Shown here: in pieces, positions 1-8,832 of the stretch
How positions within the stretch are numbered: the stretch's first letter is position 1
Layout of the letters: each line of letters opens with the position of its first letter
Assembly (NCBI RefSeq): GCF_900091585.1
Contig: NZ_FMHT01000003.1
Location: 3,029,501-3,093,500, forward strand
DNA: 64,000 bases
From: Micromonospora nigra
GTDB lineage: Bacteria > Actinomycetota > Actinomycetes > Mycobacteriales > Micromonosporaceae
Direction: 5' to 3'
Translations under genes and position numbers: made by a program
Notes under the pieces: model-generated
What the model was told of the DNA's origin: nothing
What the model saw: the letters and a program-made list of their open reading frames with translations, nothing else
Database searches by the model: none

Positions 1-3000
1 AGGGCCAGGAACCCCACGAACACCAGGCCGCGCACGTCGTCGTCGGTCACGTCGGGGTCGGTCACGTCGCACTCGGCCACCGCGAGGATCCGGTTGCCCG
101 CCCCGGCCTGCTCGGCGAGCAGGCGCTGCAACGCGTCCCGGCCCGCGCCGTCCAGCGGCCGGTTGCCGCCGCCGGTGCGGCTGGCCGTGCACCGCGGCAG
201 CACCGTCTCCGGGGCACCCTTCACGCTGAGCAGTACCCGGTCGCCGGTCTCTCCGATCGTCGCGTGGTAGCCGCGGGACGGTTCGAACGGCAACCCGCCC
301 TCGGCCCGCCAGCCCTCCGCGCCGGTCTGCTCGGTCACACCGGCGGCGGTGGCCCCCCGACGCACGGCCCGGTCGGTCTGCATGGCCAGGTCGTTCGGGT
401 CGTCGGCGGCCGGGGTGGCCCGCAGCGCGGTGGCGAGGGTGCGCCGAAGCCGCTCGTCGAGACGGTCCGCCGGCTCGAACCCGTCGGCGTCGCCCACCCC
501 GGCCAGCAGCAGGTGTCCCTCGGTCAGCGTGCCGGTCTTGTCGAAGCAGAGCACGTCCACCCGGCCCAGCGCCTCGATGCTGCGCGGGTTGCGCACCAGC
601 GCACCACGTTCGGCCAGCCGCCGGGCGGCGGCCAGTTGGGCGGCACTGACCAGGAACGGCAACCCCTCCGGCACCGACGCGACCGCCAGGTTCGCGGCGG
701 TCGCCGCCGACTCCGCCAGGGGTACGCCGTGCAGCAGGCCCGCGCCGGCGACCGCAACGGCCGAAGCGGCGGCCACCGGGACCGCGCCGCTGGTGAGCCG
801 GCCGAGCCGGGCCTCCACCCCGCCGGTCGGCGGAGCCTGCCGGGCCAGGGCGACGCTGCGCCCGGCCTCGGTGTCCGGGCCGGTGGCCACCACCACCGCC
901 ACGCCGTGCCCGGCGGCGACGGTCGTGCCCTCGTACAGCATGGAGTGGCGGTCGGCGACAGTGGCGGCGACGATCGGTTCATCGGTTTTCGTCACCGGCA
1001 GCGACTCCCCGGTCAGCGAGGACTCGTCGGTCTCCAGCCCGACCGATTCCAGCACCCGGCAGTCGGCCGGCACCGCGTCGCCGGAATCCAGCAGCACCAC
1101 GTCCCCGGCCACCAGGTCCTCCGCCGGCACCACCCGTTCCAGACCGTCGCGACGGACCCGGGCGGTGACCGCCGAATGGGACAGCAGCTCGGCCAGTGAC
1201 CGCTCGGTGTGGCGCTGGTGCAGGGCACCGACCAGCGCCGAGCCGCCCACCACCCCGCCGACCAGGGCGGCGTCGACCAACGAGCCGAAGGTCGCCGACA
1301 GCACCGCACCGGCCGCCAGCACGGGGGTGAGCGGATTGGCCAACTCGTCGACGAACGCGTGCAGCAGCCCCGTCGGGCCGACCGACTCGGAGCCGGAGCC
1401 GGTGCGGTGGCGTCGCCGTGCCTCGGTGTCGCTGAGCCCCTCCGGTCCGCTGCCGAGCTGGCCGAGGACGGTGTCGACCGGCATGAGATGCCAGGCGGTG
1501 ATCGTGGGCGTGGGTGTGCCGGTGCGGTCGGCCAGTCGGCCGGCACGCCACACACCGTTGGCGAAGGCCAGCGCTGCCGCGCCGTTGACCGCCGACAACG
1601 CCCGGGCGGGCAGGTGCGCCGGGTCGGCGGTGAGGGCGCCCAGCGCGCCCAGCCCGGTGCCGGCCAGGCCGACGCGCAGGTTCTGCGCGGTCGTCCGGCG
1701 GGCCACCCCGGCAGCCTCCACGATCAGCGCGACGACCCGCAGGTCGGTGCCGACCAGCAGGTGCGCTCCCCAGGGCGGCGGGGCGTCGGCGCTGGACAGG
1801 CCTAGGCCGCAGTCGGACGCAGCGAGCGCCGCCCGGTCGGCCGAGACGAGCATCACCATCGCCCCGTCGCGTTGCAGGGCGCGCACCGAATCGACCAGGC
1901 GGTCCCCGCCGGGCGGGAGCGCGTCGGCGAAGTCGTGCCGCCGCTGGTCGCCGCCGGCCACGACCAGCCGCAACCCGGCCTGACGGGCGGCGGCCGGAAG
2001 AAGGTCGACGCCGGGTGCCGGCTCGGGTTCGACCCGCAGCAGCGCGGCGAGGCGGTCGCCGTCCGCCAGCCCGAGCACGTCGCCACCGCCGCCGCGCAGC
2101 CGGTGCAGTTCCGGGGTGTCCTCGGGGGTGCCGACACCGAGCCGGTCCAGCGGGCCCAGCCGCCAGCCGTCGGCCTGCCGCAGACCGTCGGGCGCGTCCG
2201 GGTCGAACAGTGCGAACGCCCGCGCCGCCACCTGGGAGGTGTCCGCATCGGGCAGCGGGGCCAGGTCGGCCAGCACGCCCCGGCCGGAGCCGAGCACCGC
2301 GGAATCCAGCACGAGAGTGTCGATCCGGTCGAGTTCCCGCAGCACGTTGCGGTCCATGGCGATGACGCCGCGCCGGGCGAGGATCCGGCCGAGTTGTGCG
2401 GCGTACCCCTCGCGTCCGCTGCCCGGGGCCTTGGGGAGCGTGGACAGGCCCAGCGCGGCGGCCCGCTTGGGACCGACCACCGGCAGGGCCGCCGCGGCGG
2501 TGGCCGTCCCGGCGGCAAGCATCCGGGTGACGTACTTCTCGGCCGGTCCGTCCGGTTTCTGCTGGGGCCGGCCATACATGGGCGACCGGGCGACGGCCCG
2601 CTCGGGGCTGCCGGTCAGGTCCGGCTCGGCCCGCTCCCAGGCGTGTAGCTGGGCCCGGGCCTCACCCCACTGCACGACCCGCTGCACCCCGTCGAGCACG
2701 ATGCCGGTCCAACCTCCCGTGAGGCCCTGCACCACGGCTTCGGCGAGCGGGAACAGCAGGTCGGCGCGGGGGTCGGCACGCAGCCCCCGGTTGGCGAGGG
2801 CGTGCAGCCTGGGATGCAGGTCCACGGCGGCGAGCAGACCGGACACCTCGCCCGGCACAGGGGTGAACGGCAGGATCCGGGTGGCGGCGGAGATGGTCAG
2901 GCCGAGCGCGTCGGAGGCCAGCGCGCCGAGGGTACGCGGGGTGCGGGGACCCTCCTCGGGCGGATGCGGCGGCGGGATGTCCGGGTCCGGCTCGTGCGGG

Positions 3001-3350
3001 CAGGCCCGCTCGACGCGAGCGATGGCGGTGATGAGGTCGCCCAGCCTCGGTTCCGGGGTGCCGTAGGCGACCACCACCCGACCGGACGGGGCGTTGACCC
3101 GGGCCCAGAGCACGCCGGGCATCCGTTCCAGCCTGGCCTCGACCTGGCGGGCGAGAACGTCCCCACCGTCCTGGCAGACGCCGTGCACCTCGATGTGGTG
3201 CCGGCCGGGGCGGGACCAGACCCGGCGGCTGGCCAGCCCGGTTGTCCGGGCCAGGCGGGTGGCGGCGGCCCCGACGGTGCGGGTGGCGTCGCCGACGAGC
3301 CGTGGTACGGCGATCGGCGGCAGGAGGCGGCCGACGATGCCGTACGCCAT
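1..3350 (-). CDS. Large CtpI/CtpH-type cation-transporting P-type ATPase, 5' part (3' end outside window)
   Basis: P-type ATPase that couples ATP hydrolysis to cation movement across the membrane; the ion is unknown. The reading frame is open from an ATG at 3350 (GGAGG six to ten bases upstream) to the window edge, so at least 1116 residues are present. Visible motifs are the actuator SLTGESLPV near residue 778, the PEGLP segment of the transmembrane ion path, the phosphorylation motif DKTGTLT with its Asp near residue 937, and KGAPE of the nucleotide-binding domain near the edge. The first ~700 residues are a long extension, including an HMA-like fold without a CxxC pair. This size and order match the ~1500-residue mycobacterial CtpH/CtpI group. 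The gene diverges from a small membrane-like protein at 3510. The C-terminal membrane part cannot be seen. Confidence 0.9.
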   Translation of the reverse strand, partial: MAYGIVGRLLPPIAVPRLVGDATRTVGAAATRLARTTGLASRRVWSRPGRHHIEVHGVCQDGGDVLARQVEARLERMPGVLWARVNAPSGRVVVAYGTPEPRLGDLITAIARVERACPHEPDPDIPPPHPPEEGPRTPRTLGALASDALGLTISAATRILPFTPVPGEVSGLLAAVDLHPRLHALANRGLRADPRADLLFPLAEAVVQGLTGGWTGIVLDGVQRVVQWGEARAQLHAWERAEPDLTGSPERAVARSPMYGRPQQKPDGPAEKYVTRMLAAGTATAAAALPVVGPKRAAALGLSTLPKAPGSGREGYAAQLGRILARRGVIAMDRNVLRELDRIDTLVLDSAVLGSGRGVLADLAPLPDADTSQVAARAFALFDPDAPDGLRQADGWRLGPLDRLGVGTPEDTPELHRLRGGGGDVLGLADGDRLAALLRVEPEPAPGVDLLPAAARQAGLRLVVAGGDQRRHDFADALPPGGDRLVDSVRALQRDGAMVMLVSADRAALAASDCGLGLSSADAPPPWGAHLLVGTDLRVVALIVEAAGVARRTTAQNLRVGLAGTGLGALGALTADPAHLPARALSAVNGAAALAFANGVWRAGRLADRTGTPTPTITAWHLMPVDTVLGQLGSGPEGLSDTEARRRHRTGSGSESVGPTGLLHAFVDELANPLTPVLAAGAVLSATFGSLVDAALVGGVVGGSALVGALHQRHTERSLAELLSHSAVTARVRRDGLERVVPAEDLVAGDVVLLDSGDAVPADCRVLESVGLETDESSLTGESLPVTKTDEPIVAATVADRHSMLYEGTTVAAGHGVAVVVATGPDTEAGRSVALARQAPPTGGVEARLGRLTSGAVPVAAASAVAVAGAGLLHGVPLAESAATAANLAVASVPEGLPFLVSAAQLAAARRLAERGALVRNPRSIEALGRVDVLCFDKTGTLTEGHLLLAGVGDADGFEPADRLDERLRRTLATALRATPAADDPNDLAMQTDRAVRRGATAAGVTEQTGAEGWRAEGGLPFEPSRGYHATIGETGDRVLLSVKGAPETVLPRCTASRTGGGNRPLDGAGRDALQRLLAEQAGAGNRILAVAECDVTDPDVTDDDVRGLVFVGFLA

Positions 3351-3509
3351 CTGCGCCTCCCACCGCTCGTGCCCGGCGGCCTGGCTTCCCGGCGGAGCGG
3401 TCGTTATGCCCAGCGGCCGGGAGGAAAGTTCCGGCCGGCCGAGGGCATGGACGGTCACGACGGTGGAATCCGGGTGGGCGTCACCATCACCGTCACCGGG
3501 GAGGCCGGA

Positions 3510-3770
3510 ATGAGCACACTGACGCGTCAGCTCAGCGGGGCGCACGAGACCGTGCAAGCCTTCACCCGCCACGTGGACGTGCCGTTGCTGGGCGAGGTCG
3601 CCGTGCCGCCGCCGGACAAGCTCGCCTACTACGCGGGCATCGGGGTCCTCGCCGCGCTTCAGGTGATCGAGTGGCCGTTGGCGTTGGTCATCACCGCCGG
3701 GCACGTGCTGGCCGACCAGCATCTGTCGGGGCTGGCGAAGGGCCTGGGCGAGGCGCTGGAGACCGCCTGA
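3510..3770 (+). CDS. Small hypothetical protein (86 aa), divergent from the P-type ATPase
   Basis: Not recognised as a named family. The ATG at 3510 is preceded by GGGGAGG at a good distance, which decides this start over longer upstream frames. The protein has a polar N-terminal half, one hydrophobic stretch around residues 40-62 (LAYYAGIGVLAALQVIEWPL and following) and a short charged tail, so it may be a single-pass or peripheral membrane protein. It is transcribed divergently from the giant P-type ATPase with a 159-bp intergenic, which suggests shared control or an accessory role for the pump. That is inference from position only. Confidence 0.65.
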   Translation: MSTLTRQLSGAHETVQAFTRHVDVPLLGEVAVPPPDKLAYYAGIGVLAALQVIEWPLALVITAGHVLADQHLSGLAKGLGEALETA

Positions 3771-3862
3771 CAACGGCCCGTCCACCGACGGTCCAGCTCC
3801 GGACGGGTAGTCGTCGCGTCGACGGGCGGCACCCGCCGGGTGGTGCGAGGATCACTCCCGTG

Positions 3863-4411
3863 ATGGGGACGTTGAAGACCGAACCTGCCCTTACCCGCAC
3901 CGACCTGCTCGCGCCGCCGGTCGCCGCCGCGCTGGCCCAGTGGCCCGCCGACGCGCCGGTGGACGTCGACCGGGTGCTGGTGGCGCCGATCGACGCCGAG
4001 TTGGCGGACACGGCGGCGTTCTGCGCCGCGTACGAGGTGGGGCTGGACGAGTCGGCGAACTGTGTGGTGATCGCCGGCAGGCGGGAGGGCGTCGTCCGGT
4101 ACGCCGCCTGCGTGGTGCTCGCCACCACCCGCGCCGACGTCAACGGGGTGGTCCGCCGCACCATGGAGGTGCGCAAGGCCAGCTTCGCGCCGATGGCCGA
4201 CGCCGTGGAGTTGACCGACATGGAGTACGGGGGGATCACCCCGATCGGGCTACCGGCGTCCTGGCCGATCCTGGTCGACCCTCGGGTGATCGCCACCCCG
4301 CACGTGATCGTCGGGTCCGGCGTGCGGCAGAGCAAGATCGTCATGCCCGGCCCCGCGCTGGGCGCGCTGCCCGGTGCCCGGGTGGTGGAGGAGCTGGCGA
4401 GACCGGCCTGA
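3863..4411 (+). CDS. YbaK/ProX-type aminoacyl-tRNA deacylase family protein
   Basis: Protein of 182 residues in the YbaK/EbsC/ProX fold. Members hydrolyse misacylated tRNAs (for example Cys- or Ala-tRNA-Pro) in trans to prolyl-tRNA synthetase. The conserved Lys lies in the segment VRKASFAP, and the family motif GGITPIGLP is intact near residues 122-130, close to the usual GGxTPxGLP. Length is typical of standalone deacylases. An overlapping GTG lies three bases upstream (3860) and could also be used. It is monocistronic and convergent with the DsbA-like gene. A prolyl-tRNA synthetase remnant sits 1.7 kb away, but no functional link is shown. Confidence 0.85.
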   Translation: MGTLKTEPALTRTDLLAPPVAAALAQWPADAPVDVDRVLVAPIDAELADTAAFCAAYEVGLDESANCVVIAGRREGVVRYAACVVLATTRADVNGVVRRTMEVRKASFAPMADAVELTDMEYGGITPIGLPASWPILVDPRVIATPHVIVGSGVRQSKIVMPGPALGALPGARVVEELARPA

Positions 4412-4536
4412 CCGTCGCGTTGGTTGCTGCCGGGCTGCGGTCCCCGCCGCCGCCCGGGACAGGGGTGCCCGACGGGTCCTCACGAACTGCACCGTGTGCT
4501 GTCACAGGCGAACCGTCGGTCACGGGACGCCAGCTG

Positions 4537-5172
4537 TCAGCCGACGGCGGATTCGCGGCGGTCCACCTCGGACAGGGCGGCCAGCAGGGTCTCCGACTCC
4601 TGGGCGCCGGTGACGGCGTACTTCCCGGCGAGCACGAAGGTGGGGACGCTGGTAATCCCGACCTTCCGTGCCTCGACCAGTTCGCCCCGCAGCTCGGCCA
4701 CGTCCGCGTCCGAGTCGAGGTGGCGGCGGGCCTGCGTACTGTCGAGGCCGACGCCGGCGGCCACGGCGGCGAGCGCCTCCCGGGAGCCGACGTCCACGCC
4801 CTCGGCGAAGTACGCCCGGTACAGGGCGTCGACCGTCTCGGTGGCCCGGCCACGTCCGGTGGCCCAGCGGATCAGCCGGTGGGCGTCGAAGGTGTTCGCG
4901 GCCACCGCCCGGTCGAAGTCCAGCGTCAGCCCGACCTCCGCCCCGACCTCGGCGACCCGGGCGAACATCTGCCTCGCCCGGTCCCGCCCGCCGAACCTGT
5001 CGGCCATCGCGTCGAGCAGCGGACGCGACTGGGGCACCGGCGACGGGTCGAGCTGGAACGGGCGGTGCCGGACGCTCACCGTGCCGTCGTACGAGGCGAG
5101 GGCGGTCTCCAGCCTCCGACGGCCGATCCAGCACCAGGGGCAGACCACGTCGGCGTAGATGTCGATCTCCAT
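4537..5172 (-). CDS. DsbA family (FrnE-like) thiol oxidoreductase
   Basis: Cytoplasmic thioredoxin-fold protein of 211 residues with no signal peptide. The redox motif CPWC is at residues 11-14 straight after the first beta strand (MEIDIYADVVCPWCW), and the cis-Pro loop VGITSVPTFV lies near the C-terminus, as in DsbA/FrnE and 2-hydroxychromene isomerase relatives. It probably acts as a disulfide isomerase or oxidoreductase on unknown thiol substrates. The ATG at 5172 fits the domain start exactly. It lies 20 bp downstream of the SufE-like gene on the same strand, so the two are probably co-transcribed. Confidence 0.88.
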   Translation of the reverse strand: MEIDIYADVVCPWCWIGRRRLETALASYDGTVSVRHRPFQLDPSPVPQSRPLLDAMADRFGGRDRARQMFARVAEVGAEVGLTLDFDRAVAANTFDAHRLIRWATGRGRATETVDALYRAYFAEGVDVGSREALAAVAAGVGLDSTQARRHLDSDADVAELRGELVEARKVGITSVPTFVLAGKYAVTGAQESETLLAALSEVDRRESAVG

Positions 5173-5192
5173 GACGAGGGACAACTCCCAGG

Positions 5193-5621
5193 TCAGGTCA
5201 GTTGTTCCCGGACCTGCCGCTTGAGCCGGGCCAGGACGGCGGTGCCACCGCGTACGCGCAACGGGCTGATCGCCTGCGCCAGGCCCATCCGCTGGTAGAG
5301 GTCGTCGGGCACGGCGAGCACCTGCTCGGGGCTGGCCCCGGCCAGCCCTTCGGCGAGGATCCCGGCGAAAGCGCGGGTGGTGGGGGCCTCCGGCGGGCAG
5401 TCGAACAGGGTCCGCACCCTGCCCTGCGGGGTCACCTCCGCGCGCAGGAAGAACGGCGTCTGACACTCGACGACCTGTTCCATGCCCTCCCGGCCGGGCT
5501 GGTCGGCCGGGAGCGGCGGGACGGCGTCGGAGTATTCCAGCAGCATCTCCAGTACGACGTCGCGCGGAGCGGAGGCGAACTCGTCGACGATCTCGGCCAA
5601 CTTGCTCGGCATCTCGGGCAT
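5193..5621 (-). CDS. SufE-like cysteine desulfuration protein
   Basis: Protein of 142 residues of the SufE fold, which accepts persulfide sulfur from a cysteine desulfurase through an active-site Cys. The N-terminal helix MPSKLAEIVDEFAS and the segment VVECQTPFFLRAEV, where the Cys of ECQT takes the place of the sulfur-accepting residue, are characteristic. The C-terminal half carries the AISPLRVRG segment typical of the family. In other actinobacteria SufE-like genes sit beside a rhodanese; here the sulfurtransferase (11377) is about 6 kb away. Start could be either of two close Met codons. Probably co-transcribed with the DsbA-like gene downstream. Confidence 0.87.
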   Translation of the reverse strand: MPEMPSKLAEIVDEFASAPRDVVLEMLLEYSDAVPPLPADQPGREGMEQVVECQTPFFLRAEVTPQGRVRTLFDCPPEAPTTRAFAGILAEGLAGASPEQVLAVPDDLYQRMGLAQAISPLRVRGGTAVLARLKRQVREQLT

Positions 5622-5671
5622 ACGTCAGGTTACCGCCGCCGGAGAACGCGCCCCGAGCGGTGGTGACCGGC

Positions 5672-6097
5672 TCAGGTGATCGGTGCCTGCCCACTGACCT
5701 CGCTGAACACCGAGGTCGGATCCAGTTGCACGGCGAGGTCGCTGAGCGACACGATGCCGACGAGCTTGCGTTCGCTGTCGCAGACCAGCACGCGACGGAT
5801 GCCCCGCTCCCGCATCAGCGCCGTAGCCTCACCCGTCGTGCAGAACTGCTCGATCATGACCACTTCGCGGGTGATGATCGAACCGATCGTGGTGGTGGTG
5901 GGGTCGGCGTTCTCGGCGACCGCCCGCACGACGATGTCCCGGTCCGTCAGCATGCCGGCGAGGCTCGCACCGTCGGTGACGACCACGTCGCCGATGCCGG
6001 CCTCCTTCATCACCCGGGCCGCCTCGTCGACGGTGGTCTCGCTGGGCAGGTAGACCACCTGCCTGGTCATGACGTCCGCCACCCGTACTCCACCCAT
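5672..6097 (-). CDS. CBS-domain pair protein
   Basis: Standalone tandem CBS protein of 141 residues. CBS1 starts at VADVMTRQVVYLPSETTVDEA and CBS2 at IGSIITREVVMIEQ, each followed by the typical G-x-V-T/S-x-x-D segments (GMLTDRDIVVRA, GIVSLSDLAVQL). Such pairs bind adenosyl ligands (AMP, ATP, SAM) as energy or redox sensors; the partner is unknown. The start at 6097 was chosen because GGGAGG lies eight bases upstream; the frame is open further upstream but without a ribosome site. Confidence 0.85.
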   Translation of the reverse strand: MGGVRVADVMTRQVVYLPSETTVDEAARVMKEAGIGDVVVTDGASLAGMLTDRDIVVRAVAENADPTTTTIGSIITREVVMIEQFCTTGEATALMRERGIRRVLVCDSERKLVGIVSLSDLAVQLDPTSVFSEVSGQAPIT

Positions 6098-6153
6098 GAA
6101 AGCCCTCCCGAGATCATTCAGCCGATCGTGGTGCATTACCCAGCCGGCACCAG

Positions 6154-6462
6154 CTACACCCTCGTATCACGTACCCCGTCGGGAAGGCGTTCGAGCAGAT
6201 CTCCCACGGGCGTCTCGACGCGTTCGTCGGTGGCCCGGTCGCGAAGCTCGACGTACCCGTCGGCGAGGCGGCGGCCCACCACGACGGTGCGTGGAACGCC
6301 GACAAGCTCGGCATCGGTGAACTTCACGCCGGCCGACACGTGGGTGCGGTCGTCGACGAGCACCCGAAGGCCCGCCTCGGACAGCCGCCCGCCCAGCTCC
6401 AGCGCCGCGTCGAGCTGCGGCCCCTTCCCGGCGGCGACCAGGTGTACAGCATTGCCGCAGCG
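6154..6462 (-). pseudogene. Prolyl-tRNA synthetase C-terminal (anticodon-binding domain) remnant
   Basis: Reading the minus strand gives about 100 residues (VHLVAAGKGPQLDAALELGG, LRVLVDDRTHVSAGVKFTDAELVGVP..., then TVVVGRRLADG) ending in a stop at 6154. This closely resembles the HGTP anticodon-binding domain of ProS, including the VDDR, GVKF and VVVGR(G)LADG signatures. No catalytic domain, and no usable start with a ribosome site, precedes it; similarity stops near 6450. It is best read as the tail left after deletion or recombination of a proS copy. A functional proS is presumably elsewhere. The alternative, a standalone anticodon-binding protein, is less likely without a start. Confidence 0.7.
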
Positions 6463-6551
6463 TAGGGCTACGGAGTCCGGATCCGCCGCCCCATTACGCC
6501 GGCCTGCGGCATTCTGTGTGGAACGGCAGGTGACTCGGCGCGGGCCTCGGC

Positions 6552-7106
6552 TCAGGTGCCGGACGCAAGGAGAGATCGTGCCCGCCGCACCATTTCCGCC
6601 TCGACCGTGAGCCGGTCTTCGGCGTCGGCGTACCACCTGTCGACGAGGTCGGCGAAGATCCTGACAGCGTCGCCAGGTGCGTAGCCTGCCCAGAGGCCGT
6701 ACCAGGCCAGTGCCTTGCTGCCCACCACGGGATGGACGGCTCGGTCGGCGATGCGTCGCAGCAGCAGCAGGCAGACCATGGCGCAGGCCCCAGCCGGCGT
6801 GTCCGGATGACCCTGAGCCGCGACGAACTCCCGCACCAGACGACGGAAGCCGGGATCGCTGTCGTCGAGGAGACCCTCGTGCGCCGGCTCGTAGTCGGCG
6901 ATCGCGGAACGCAACGGGTCCGCGCTGTGACCGGCGACGGCTGTCGCGGCCGCAGCGCGGACCTCGTCGGGTGTGCACTCACCGAGGATCAGGTCCGCCG
7001 CCGCCACCACGAGCGGGTCCACCGGGTGGCCGCCGTCCGTCCATCGCAGCTCGATCCGCTCGTCGGAAAGCGAACGGACGATGCCCTGCTCCAAGGGAAG
7101 TAGCAT
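6552..7106 (-). CDS. Hypothetical protein (184 aa)
   Basis: Not recognised. A soluble, mainly helical, acidic protein with no signal peptide or membrane segment. It contains DADEVRAAAA-like helix-forming segments, a short hydrophobic run (ACAMVCLLLLRR) that is too polar at its flanks to be a clear membrane helix, and a C-terminal charged helix. Its start lies seven bases after the stop of the upstream secreted-protein gene (7114), so the two are likely translated from one message. No ribosome site of good strength is visible, which fits translational coupling. Confidence 0.6.
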   Translation of the reverse strand: MLLPLEQGIVRSLSDERIELRWTDGGHPVDPLVVAAADLILGECTPDEVRAAAATAVAGHSADPLRSAIADYEPAHEGLLDDSDPGFRRLVREFVAAQGHPDTPAGACAMVCLLLLRRIADRAVHPVVGSKALAWYGLWAGYAPGDAVRIFADLVDRWYADAEDRLTVEAEMVRRARSLLASGT

Positions 7107-7113
7107 CAGTTAA

Positions 7114-7689
7114 TCATAGGTCGGCGCAGTTGCCCCAGTTGTTCCCGCTGCCACCGTTGGTGAAGGCGGTGTAGATGTAGCCGGTGTACTGGTCGACGAT
7201 GGCGTCAGCGTAGAACTGCGATCCCGGAATTACCGGGTGGGTCCACACGTAGCGGAACTTGTACGTGTCCGGGATGTTGCCCCCGCCGGCCAGGAATCCA
7301 TCGCTGAAGATCTTGCTCATGCAGGTCATGAAATCGTCGCCGCCGCTACCGTAGAGGGAACCGTGGCCCTCGTGGATGTGCTTGGCGCCCTTGGTCGAAT
7401 CGCCACAGTACAATTTCGCCGTGCCGTAGTGGGTGGTGCCCCAGCCAGCGATGTTGAACCCAGCTGCCAACGAGCCGTTCAGACACTGGTCGAGCTGGTA
7501 GAACAACAGCTCAGGGGATGCCTCGGAGCTCGTGGTGGCGGTGGTCGCCGACCTGTCGTGGGTACTGGCGGCGGCCGCGGGGGCCGCGGACAGGAGCAGC
7601 CCGATCATTGCGGCAGCGGTGACGACCAGTCGCGCGGTGCGCCTGTTCGCCCTTCTGGGCATGCCGAGTACTCTGTTTCTCGTCCTCAT
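7114..7689 (-). CDS. Secreted protein of unknown function
   Basis: Protein of 191 residues with a clear Sec-type signal: basic start (MRTRNRVLGMPRRANRR), a hydrophobic core (VVTAAAMIGLLLSA) and an AxA cleavage region near residue 40. The mature part is rich in Gly, Tyr and Asn and has four Cys (DQCLNG, LYCGDS, MTCMSK, GNCADL), suggesting two disulfides. It has no catalytic motif I recognise. The ATG at 7689 has AGGGAG five to ten bases upstream. It is followed by a closely spaced unknown gene. Codon use and the upstream region look less GC-rich than the neighbours, which may mean recent acquisition. Confidence 0.75.
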   Translation of the reverse strand: MRTRNRVLGMPRRANRRTARLVVTAAAMIGLLLSAAPAAAASTHDRSATTATTSSEASPELLFYQLDQCLNGSLAAGFNIAGWGTTHYGTAKLYCGDSTKGAKHIHEGHGSLYGSGGDDFMTCMSKIFSDGFLAGGGNIPDTYKFRYVWTHPVIPGSQFYADAIVDQYTGYIYTAFTNGGSGNNWGNCADL

Positions 7690-8061
7690 GTGACTCCCTG
7701 GGTCGCGAACGGTGAGGACACCCGGCGGTCGTAGCGTGCCAGCGCTGCGGCCGCCATCCTCGCTATGACGCCAAGCTATATCGCGATCACCCTCAGAGAC
7801 AAGGTCCAGTGGGGTGACGGTCTTGTTCAGAACGGACAGCTGGCAGCGGTCCCTAACCATTGACGACGAGCGCTTAGCTGGTAATACGCCTCTGCCGGCG
7901 AGCAGCCGAAAGCATGCCGGAATCGGGCAGAAAATTGTCGTCTCGGGTACCTCGCAGCGCCGGATGACGTCCACCACGTCCGGCGCGGGTCCGCATCGGG
8001 GAACCCGGCTGCGGTGACACACTGTCGGACGCACGGTACGTCGCTCGTCGAGGAGTCATCA
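7690..8061. other. Intergenic region between divergent genes (372 bp)
   Basis: Non-coding stretch between the secreted-protein gene (minus) and the SGNH hydrolase gene (plus). It is visibly less GC-rich than its surroundings. A candidate minus-strand promoter is listed separately. Short open frames here have no ribosome sites and no recognisable products. Confidence 0.5.
7775..7802 (-). promoter_or_regulatory. Candidate promoter of the secreted-protein gene
   Basis: On the minus strand TTGTCT (7797-7802) and TATAGC (7775-7780) are separated by 16 bp and lie about 85-110 bp upstream of the start at 7689. Both hexamers resemble the housekeeping sigma consensus and sit in a locally AT-richer segment. 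Sequence resemblance only. Confidence 0.35.
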
Positions 8062-8829
8062 GTGCGCTGGCGCAGTTACGTCGCTGTCGGGGACAGCTTC
8101 ACCGAGGGCATGGACGACCCGTACCCGGACGGCACCTACCGGGGTTGGGCCGACCTGGTCGCCACCCGGCTCGCCGCCGAGGCCGGGCCCGACTTCCGGT
8201 ACGCGAACCTCGCCATCCGGGGCCGCCTGTTTCCCGGCGTGGTGGCCGAGCAGGTGCCGTCCGCTCTGGCCATGAAGCCCGACCTGATCAGCTTCGCCGC
8301 CGGTGGCAACGACGTGCTGCGTCGCACCTTCGACCCGGACACCCTGGTCAGCCGCTTCGACGACGTGGTCAGGCGACTGCGTTCCGGCGGTGCCGACGTG
8401 GTGCTGTTCCGGTTCGCCGACGTGATGGCCCGGCTGCCCGGCCAGCGCCTCGTCGCCCCCCGGATCGCCCTGCTCAACGAGGCGGTCGGTGAGACCGCCC
8501 GGCGGCACGGCGCGATCCTGGTCGACCTGTTCGCCGACGACACGTTCCTCAACCCGATGCTGTGGAGCACCGACCGGCTGCACCTGTCCCCGGCAGGGCA
8601 CCGGCGGGTCGCCGGGCAGGTGCTCACCGCGCTGGGCGTCGGCTGCGAGGAGGAGTGGCTGCTGGTGCCGCCGCATCCCGAGCCCACGCCGTGGCTGTCC
8701 GCCCGCGCGGCCGACGTGCGCTGGGTCGGCCAGCACCTCGCCCCCTGGCTCAGGCGCCGGCTGACCGGCCGCTCCTCCGGCGACACGGTGACCGCGAAGC
8801 GCCCCCTCCTCGGCCCGTTCGCCGAGTGA
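8062..8829 (+). CDS. SGNH/GDSL-family hydrolase
   Basis: Cytosolic esterase/lipase-type hydrolase of 255 residues. Block I is GDSFTEG with the nucleophile Ser near residue 12, the block II Gly is in LAIRGR, block III is GGND near residue 77, and block V STDRLHLSPAGH supplies the Asp-x-x-His. There is no signal peptide, so the substrate is probably intracellular; it cannot be named. The GTG start at 8062 follows GAGGAG at 8050-8055. The C-terminal 50 residues extend beyond the fold and end in a basic tail. The next gene begins three bases after its stop, implying an operon. Confidence 0.9.
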   Translation: MRWRSYVAVGDSFTEGMDDPYPDGTYRGWADLVATRLAAEAGPDFRYANLAIRGRLFPGVVAEQVPSALAMKPDLISFAAGGNDVLRRTFDPDTLVSRFDDVVRRLRSGGADVVLFRFADVMARLPGQRLVAPRIALLNEAVGETARRHGAILVDLFADDTFLNPMLWSTDRLHLSPAGHRRVAGQVLTALGVGCEEEWLLVPPHPEPTPWLSARAADVRWVGQHLAPWLRRRLTGRSSGDTVTAKRPLLGPFAE

Positions 8830-8832
8830 GCC

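Noticed and set aside
264..3066. Long plus-strand open frames across the P-type ATPase region
   Set aside because: The minus strand carries the DKTGTLT, TGES and KGAPE motifs in one open frame to the edge; the plus frames have no ribosome sites and low-complexity Arg/Ser/Pro products, typical of high-GC shadows.
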